Source: an uncultured Acetatifactor sp. (lineage in GTDB: Bacteria; Bacillota; Clostridia; Lachnospirales; Lachnospiraceae). Taken from it: DNA of 17,992 bases. The translations under genes and the position numbers were made by a program. Below the pieces are notes generated by a model that worked only from the letters and a program-made list of their open reading frames with translations, ran no database searches and had not been told where the DNA came from. This document shows, in pieces, positions 14,561-17,992 of this stretch. Numbering within the stretch: the stretch's first letter is position 1; the number at the start of each line of letters is the position of its first letter. The DNA lies in contig CAJTXE010000061.1 in NCBI GenBank assembly GCA_910580225.1, positions 1 to 17,992 on the forward strand. Direction: 5' to 3'.

Positions 14561-15679
14561 CTATAACAGCTCACGGATCCCATAGTCATCAGAGTGCTTC
14601 TCATAAAACGCCTTACTTGCCTCCATGATCCGGTCATCTAAGAGACCCAGGTATTTGACTGTGGTATCCAGATGCTTGTGCCCCAGCGCCTGGCTGATCA
14701 TCTCCAGGGGCCACCCGTCCTTCCAGCGGATGACCGAGAAGTAGCGCCGCAGCATATGGGGCGTTATCTGTATCTGGGTCTTTTTCTCCATCCGTCCAAG
14801 CATGTCATAGACACTTCCGGCCTTCAGCGGCTGCCCGGCTGTCTCCCCTGCGATATTGATGAACAGGTAGTCCTGGCGCTGCAGGAGTTTCCGGTATTCC
14901 GCCAGGTAGTGCAGCAGGAAGTCAAAGGTGTCATCACTGACACGGCTCCTGCGGTACTCAGCGTTCTTTGCCCTGGCGTTGTTCTCATTGTCATCCCGGA
15001 ACCACACCCGGATGGTATGGTTCTGGTAGTCAATGTCCCTGGTATAGCTGACCCCAAGGATCTCCCCGATCCGGAACCCGGTTTCCGCGATCAGGAGAAC
15101 CAGGAGCCTGTCCCGGTTGTTTGTGCAGGCTTTCAGGATTGTCACAATCTCATTCTGCTCTGCGGCGCGGACATTTCTCTCCTCTGCTTTCAGGTACCCA
15201 TTAAACGACTTTGCCCGCAGCACCCGCTTCACGCCGACTGCGTTGGCTACCGTGATCTGCCCATAGGACAGAACCCGCAGGCTCCCGAATCCGGGGTCTT
15301 CCGCTTCCATAAAAAGATAGAACCTGAACACGTCTTTCAGATACGCATTACAGGTTCCATTCCTTGGATTTTTTATGTCGTTTTCTTTTTTGTGCCTGCC
15401 TGTCTTGAGCCAGTAGAGGAACCGCACAAAGTGTTCATGCTGCTCGTCATAGGCCAGTTGGCAGACCTGGGAGATCTCCATCTGCTTTTCCGAGAGGTAT
15501 TCCAGGTAATAACACAGGGCGTAGGCCGCCCGTTTTACCGTGTTTGGTGAACGGTTGGATTTGACCTTATGCACAAGGTACCGGGAGGGGAGAAGTTCCA
15601 TTTCCATGGTCTCACAGTCCTGGATATAAAAATATCGGACCGCTGCTTCTGTGACTGCTTCAACTGAATATCGTTTCAA
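14561..15679 (-). CDS. tnpA: Tyrosine recombinase TnpA-like
   Basis: The 372-residue protein (Tn554 TnpA is about 361) has an N-terminal SAM-like DNA-binding part to about residue 165 and a full catalytic domain. Visible residues are R203 in TGFRIGEILG, K238, H308 and R311 in TPHMLRRY, H334 in ALGHKH, and the nucleophile Y343 in TVKYLG. It should cut and join DNA through a phosphotyrosine bond at the element ends and target. The start is TTG at 15677-15679, with AGGAGG 7-8 nt upstream. It is the first gene of the recombinase operon. Two palindromes lie in its leader (15704-15716 and 15731-15742). Confidence 0.9.
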   Translation of the reverse strand: MKRYSVEAVTEAAVRYFYIQDCETMEMELLPSRYLVHKVKSNRSPNTVKRAAYALCYYLEYLSEKQMEISQVCQLAYDEQHEHFVRFLYWLKTGRHKKENDIKNPRNGTCNAYLKDVFRFYLFMEAEDPGFGSLRVLSYGQITVANAVGVKRVLRAKSFNGYLKAEERNVRAAEQNEIVTILKACTNNRDRLLVLLIAETGFRIGEILGVSYTRDIDYQNHTIRVWFRDDNENNARAKNAEYRRSRVSDDTFDFLLHYLAEYRKLLQRQDYLFINIAGETAGQPLKAGSVYDMLGRMEKKTQIQITPHMLRRYFSVIRWKDGWPLEMISQALGHKHLDTTVKYLGLLDDRIMEASKAFYEKHSDDYGIRELL

Positions 15680-15703
15680 CTGCTCTCCTCCTTTCTCCTG
15701 CGC

Positions 15704-15742
15704 TATACACAGTATACCGTGTTGTCCCCATGATAGCTATCA
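15704..15742. promoter_or_regulatory. Two palindromes upstream of tnpA
   Basis: TATACACAGTATA (5-bp arms) at 15704-15716 and the perfect 12-bp palindrome TGATAGCTATCA at 15731-15742. They lie 25-63 bp before the tnpA start. They could be regulatory sites or recombinase binding sites at the element end. No clear promoter was found; TATACT near 15716 lacks a good -35. Confidence 0.4.
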
Positions 15743-15838
15743 CTACTGCTACGGAATACCCAACAAACTTTTTCCTCTTACATGCAGCAATACTGACAAA
15801 TACACCCTGTGTTCTGTCTGGTCTTAGCACAGCCGCTG

Positions 15839-16234
15839 TCAAAGGCTGGGAGTTTTGGGGAATACCATATCCTCCAGTTCATCCAGCCATTTCATATCCA
15901 TCTCTTCTGCCGTGCAGCTGATCTTCTCGATACGGTATCCTTTCCCTTCCAGTTCCCTTCTGATATCCTCCACACAAGACTTTGAAAAGCTTTCCGCTTC
16001 TGCCTCGTTTTCATCATTACAGCTGAACTGGTATTTTAGCTGCACTTTGTAATTGGACAGAAAACAAAAGGTCAAATCCCCGTCAATGTACTGGGGCAGG
16101 GTCGGATCCTCCTCTATCACTGACTTGATATCCTCAATGATATGCGGCTTTGTGCTTTCATACATCAGGTCATTAAATTCATTGGTGTTGAAATTCGTGT
16201 TCAGCAGTATCCTTGTTTTTACGTTATAATCCAT
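15839..16234 (-). CDS. Hypothetical protein, 131 aa
   Basis: The acidic protein alternates strand- and helix-like segments. The middle reads GDLTFCFLSNYKVQLKYQFS, and a helix (ESFSKSCVEDIRREL) precedes IEKISCTAEEMDMKWLDELE. It has no signal peptide or membrane segment. No family is recognised. The ATG at 16232-16234 follows GAGGTG by about 6 nt and starts 9 nt after the stop of the resolvase-like gene, so the two are probably co-transcribed. Its C-terminus (FPKTPSL) lies close to the recombinase module and may have been trimmed by insertion, but this cannot be shown. Confidence 0.65.
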   Translation of the reverse strand: MDYNVKTRILLNTNFNTNEFNDLMYESTKPHIIEDIKSVIEEDPTLPQYIDGDLTFCFLSNYKVQLKYQFSCNDENEAEAESFSKSCVEDIRRELEGKGYRIEKISCTAEEMDMKWLDELEDMVFPKTPSL

Positions 16235-16243
16235 TCATACACC

Positions 16244-16612
16244 TCATAATCCAGCGGATTTCTGCAAACTGGTAGAAAGGAGCCCCTCCAAAGGAGAGCA
16301 TACTTCGATCCCGCATCTTGCCATCTGGAACAGGAATTCCCTACACAGCTTCTCATCACGCGAGATCCTGGACGAGTCCAGAATCAGGAGCACTTCGATC
16401 CCCCTGCTCTCCTTTGCCTCCAGGAACAGTTCCAGTCCTGGTCTGCCCAATCCTGGTTTGCCTCCTGTATCACTGGAGCTGCCTGCAATCTCTGCCTGGA
16501 GCTGCTCTCCATAAGTATTCAGCTGTTCATACTGCTTCTTTAAGGCACCATGGCTGTCTTCTGGTGCATCGATATGGGTGTAGATCCATGCTTTTTTCTT
16601 TCTGTTTTCCAT
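16244..16612 (-). CDS. Stand-alone serine-recombinase catalytic-domain-like protein, catalytic Ser absent
   Basis: The 122-residue protein resembles the resolvase N-terminal domain (PF00239). AWIYTHIDAPED takes the place of the usual GYARVSTxxQ. GRPGLELFLEA keeps the arginine, and LLILDSSRISRD resembles the LDRLxRD segment. The nucleophilic serine is replaced by aspartate and the nearby arginine by histidine, and there is no DNA-binding domain. It should not be able to recombine DNA and may be a regulator or partner derived from a resolvase. The ATG at 16610-16612 lies 3 nt after the mazF-like stop, with GAGGAGGATGAGAG upstream, so the genes form one operon. Confidence 0.75.
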   Translation of the reverse strand: MENRKKKAWIYTHIDAPEDSHGALKKQYEQLNTYGEQLQAEIAGSSSDTGGKPGLGRPGLELFLEAKESRGIEVLLILDSSRISRDEKLCREFLFQMARCGIEVCSPLEGLLSTSLQKSAGL

Positions 16613-16615
16613 CTC

Positions 16616-17047
16616 TCATCCTCCTCTTCCGGTCCGTTCCCTCATTTCTGTCCGTCCCGGCTTTTGACTGTCCGCCTTCTCCTTCCCCTGGAGACGCTTC
16701 ATCCCCAGGCTGACGGTCAGCCCTCTGTCCACTGCCTGCATGGTCTCTTTATCCAGGCAACCTATGTAATCACGCAGCCTTCTCCGGTCCAGTGTCCGGA
16801 CCTGCTCCAGCAGAATCATGGAATCCTGATGCAGCCCGTAAAACTGCCCGCCTATCCGGATGTGGGTTGGGAGCTGGTGCTTCCCGTCCCGGCTGGTGAT
16901 CGCTGCCGCAATGGTGGTCGGGCTGAACTGATTCCCTGTATTATTCTGCAGGATCAGTACAGGACGGATGCCTCCCTGCTCACTGCCCATTACAGGCCTT
17001 AAATCGGCATAGTAGATATCTCCCCGCCGTATCCTTTTCCCTGCCAT
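16616..17047 (-). CDS. MazF/PemK-family endoribonuclease toxin-like protein
   Basis: The 143-residue protein matches the MazF/PemK fold. It begins RRGDIYYADLRPVMGSEQGG, then RPVLILQNNTGN, then TIAAAITSRDGKHQLPTHIR, and LLEQVRTLDRRRL, which carries the usual E-x-x-R-T-x-D helix start. MazF proteins cut mRNA at short motifs; the specificity here is unknown. No antitoxin-like gene of the MazE, AbrB or RHH type precedes it, so any antidote is elsewhere or absent. ATG at 17045-17047 follows GGAGGAAAAGAAG; a longer start to 17080 lacks a site. An unusual basic tail (KEKADSQKPGRTEMRER) follows the family domain. Confidence 0.85.
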   Translation of the reverse strand: MAGKRIRRGDIYYADLRPVMGSEQGGIRPVLILQNNTGNQFSPTTIAAAITSRDGKHQLPTHIRIGGQFYGLHQDSMILLEQVRTLDRRRLRDYIGCLDKETMQAVDRGLTVSLGMKRLQGKEKADSQKPGRTEMRERTGRGG

Positions 17048-17101
17048 CTTCTTTTCCTCCATTGTAGAAGACAGAAACAACGATATTCCTGTCCTATCCT
17101 T

Positions 17102-17185
17102 TTAAACAGCGGCGGCCTCAAATACAGACCGCCGCAAAGTAATCTCACATGAAAAATCGTGCTTGTTTTTCATTTTAAGTTTCAT
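17102..17185 (-). CDS. Small ORF (27 aa), possible leader peptide
   Basis: The reading frame MKLKMKNKHDFSCEITLRRS, then VFEAAAV, follows AAGGAGCAG closely. The first six residues are basic. It ends 55 nt before the mazF-like start. Its last third overlaps a GC-rich inverted repeat (GCGGCGG at 17109-17115 with CCGCCGC at 17129-17135), so translation might alter that hairpin. It may be a leader peptide or only part of the non-coding transcript; no homolog is recognised. Confidence 0.4.
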   Translation of the reverse strand: MKLKMKNKHDFSCEITLRRSVFEAAAV

Positions 17186-17199
17186 CTGCTCCTTTTCGA

Positions 17200-17560
17200 C
17201 ACTACTTCCCGGAGCCTGGGCAGTCAGCTACAACCGGTTTTGGCGAACCGTCATGGGATTCTAACCCCGGCCAGGATCTCTGGCCGCCGCCCTCATTGCG
17301 GTTCCCTCTCTTAAGAGGGGCTGTGACTGGACGGAAGTATCATTGTAGGCTGTGCAGGTCATCGCGGAATGCTCCGGCCATGGAACATTTTCAGGACAGA
17401 CATTTCCCGCTTGGCACCTTTGATGTTATCTTGTTGACAGATCCTCTGACAATCTGCAGGTGGTCTTGGCGTGTCCCCCTTCGCCGCTTTGCGCTTTCGC
17501 GCTGCATCAGCTAACGTATTGTAACTGCTGGATATGACCGCCTGGGACGGTGTTTTTCAA
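17200..17560 (-). ncRNA. Candidate structured RNA, about 350 nt
   Basis: The stretch between the sigma-factor gene and the small ORF has no convincing protein gene but many helices. A 12-bp closing helix joins 17519-17530 to 17221-17233, with one bulged A at 17224. Inside are GCGC-GAAA-GCGC (17491-17502), an 8-bp stem 17368-17375/17382-17389, CCCTCT/AGAGGG (17304-17319), GGCCAG/CTGGCC (17269-17285) and CGGTT/AACCG (17235-17250). G-U pairs occur on the minus strand at U17524-G17228 and U17385-G17372; on the plus strand these would be mismatches. The GAAA tetraloop is also on the minus strand. No known RNA family was recognised. It could be a regulatory, replication or transfer-related RNA. Confidence 0.6.
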
Positions 17561-17630
17561 AGAACAGAGAAAGGAATTTTATCCCCTTCACTTATTTCCA
17601 CGTTGGGAGAGAGGTTTGAGAACCAAAAAA

Positions 17631-17969
17631 TCAAAATTTCTCTAAAATCTTATGGCGGCGCTTGTTCACAGCCTTTTGGGAGATCCCCAGTTCTGCCGCC
17701 AGTTCCCTCTCACTCTTGTCCTCATAGAACAGCTGAATAATGAGGTACTGCTCCCCTTCCTCCAGGTTCCGGATCGCTTCATAAAGCTGTTCCCGCAGCA
17801 TCCTGTTAAGTACAGCGTTTTCCACATCTGCCTGTCCATCTACCGGCAGGTTATGTTCTTCCAGCAGGCGCTCGTAGGAATCCTCACGGCTTGGTATCAC
17901 CCAAATTTCCTGTGCCTCCTGGTCGATGATGGTCTGTTCTGCCTTTAAGTCATACTCCTGGTACTGCAT
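17631..17969 (-). CDS. Sigma-70 region-4-type small regulatory protein
   Basis: The 112-residue protein ends with a sigma-70 region 4-like helix-turn-helix: LREQLYEAIRNLEEGEQYLI, then ERELAAELGISQKAVNKRRH. No region 2 is present, so it cannot act as a complete sigma factor. Proteins like this are common in clostridial conjugative and mobilisable elements, where they may regulate element genes. The N-terminal part (residues 1-50) includes EEHNLPVDGQADVENAVLNR. The ATG at 17967-17969 has only a weak purine-rich site upstream. It lies upstream of the structured RNA candidate on the same strand. Confidence 0.8.
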   Translation of the reverse strand: MQYQEYDLKAEQTIIDQEAQEIWVIPSREDSYERLLEEHNLPVDGQADVENAVLNRMLREQLYEAIRNLEEGEQYLIIQLFYEDKSERELAAELGISQKAVNKRRHKILEKF

Positions 17970-17992
17970 TTTTCTCTCTGTTTCTCTTAATA

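Larger units (their letters stand above)
10767..15838 (-). mobile_element. Tn554-like recombinase module (or the integration module of a larger element)
   Basis: The four-gene operon tnpA-tnpB-third recombinase-tnpC matches the Tn554 layout (TnpA and TnpB tyrosine recombinases and TnpC), with an extra recombinase. The low-coordinate edge is set by the truncated ABC gene. The high-coordinate edge is uncertain and is placed at the end of the next gene (15839). No terminal inverted repeats or target duplication were seen, which is normal for Tn554. No cargo is present. Since the adjoining genes beyond 15839 also look mobile, this may be the integrase end of a larger element. Confidence 0.5.

Noticed and set aside
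14672..15550. Plus-strand open frame of 292 codons
   Set aside because: It is antisense to tnpA, which has all catalytic residues.
15660..15842. Minus-strand 60-codon frame over the tnpA leader
   Set aside because: It overlaps the tnpA start in another frame, has no ribosome site, and contains the palindromes; leader DNA is more likely.
17109..17135. GCGGCGG/CCGCCGC hairpin as a rho-independent terminator
   Set aside because: It has a 13-nt loop and no U-run on either strand, and it lies inside a small reading frame.
17200..17560. Group II intron or tmRNA as identity of the structured region
   Set aside because: The domain V hairpin pattern and the tmRNA ends were not found, and no reverse transcriptase is encoded nearby.
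1..17992. CRISPR array, tRNA or rRNA genes
   Set aside because: No regularly spaced repeats with unique spacers and no tRNA cloverleaf or rRNA signature were seen on either strand.

Overview
The window looks like accessory DNA from a gut Firmicute of the class Clostridia, most likely Lachnospiraceae. That rests on the AGGAGG-type ribosome binding sites, frequent TTG and GTG starts, moderate GC, and gene families typical of that group (DUF4304, a DUF6483-like protein, a clostridial BlaI/BlaR1-like pair, a Tn554-like tnpC). Assignments come from reading the translations; no database search was possible.

Positions 1-7315 hold a run of small, mostly unrelated genes, nearly all on the minus strand. 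They are a DUF1016 (YhcG-type) nuclease-like gene stopped by an in-frame TGA, a nitrilase-family hydrolase flanked by two 74-bp direct repeats, a small membrane protein, short hypothetical genes, a flavodoxin-like reductase, a plus-strand DUF4304 gene, an APH(6)-type kinase coupled to a frameshifted GNAT acetyltransferase, a small membrane protein, a DUF6483-like protein and another short membrane protein. The mix suggests a turnover region that gains and loses single genes.

Positions 7505-10504 form a self-contained plus-strand regulatory unit: a promoter overlapped by twin BlaI-type operators, blaI, a BlaR1-like M56 membrane metalloprotease with an unusual long extracytoplasmic part, and a terminator. 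There is no beta-lactamase gene in the window.

Positions 10512-15842 begin with a 5'-truncated ABC transporter remnant that abuts a minus-strand recombinase operon related to Tn554: tnpA, tnpB (broken by an in-frame TAG), a third tyrosine recombinase lacking the second catalytic arginine, and a tnpC-like DUF6262 gene, followed by a strong terminator. No cargo gene lies between tnpC and the truncated ABC gene.

Positions 15839-17992 look like the body of a mobile element: a sigma-70 region-4 protein, then about 350 nt without a convincing protein gene that fold on the minus strand into a multi-helix RNA with a 12-bp long-range closing helix, a 27-codon small ORF, a MazF/PemK-type toxin without a visible antitoxin gene, a stand-alone serine-recombinase-like domain that has lost its catalytic serine, and an unknown protein. 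The structured RNA candidate is the most interesting item. Four genes (DUF1016, GNAT, ABC, tnpB) are visibly broken.
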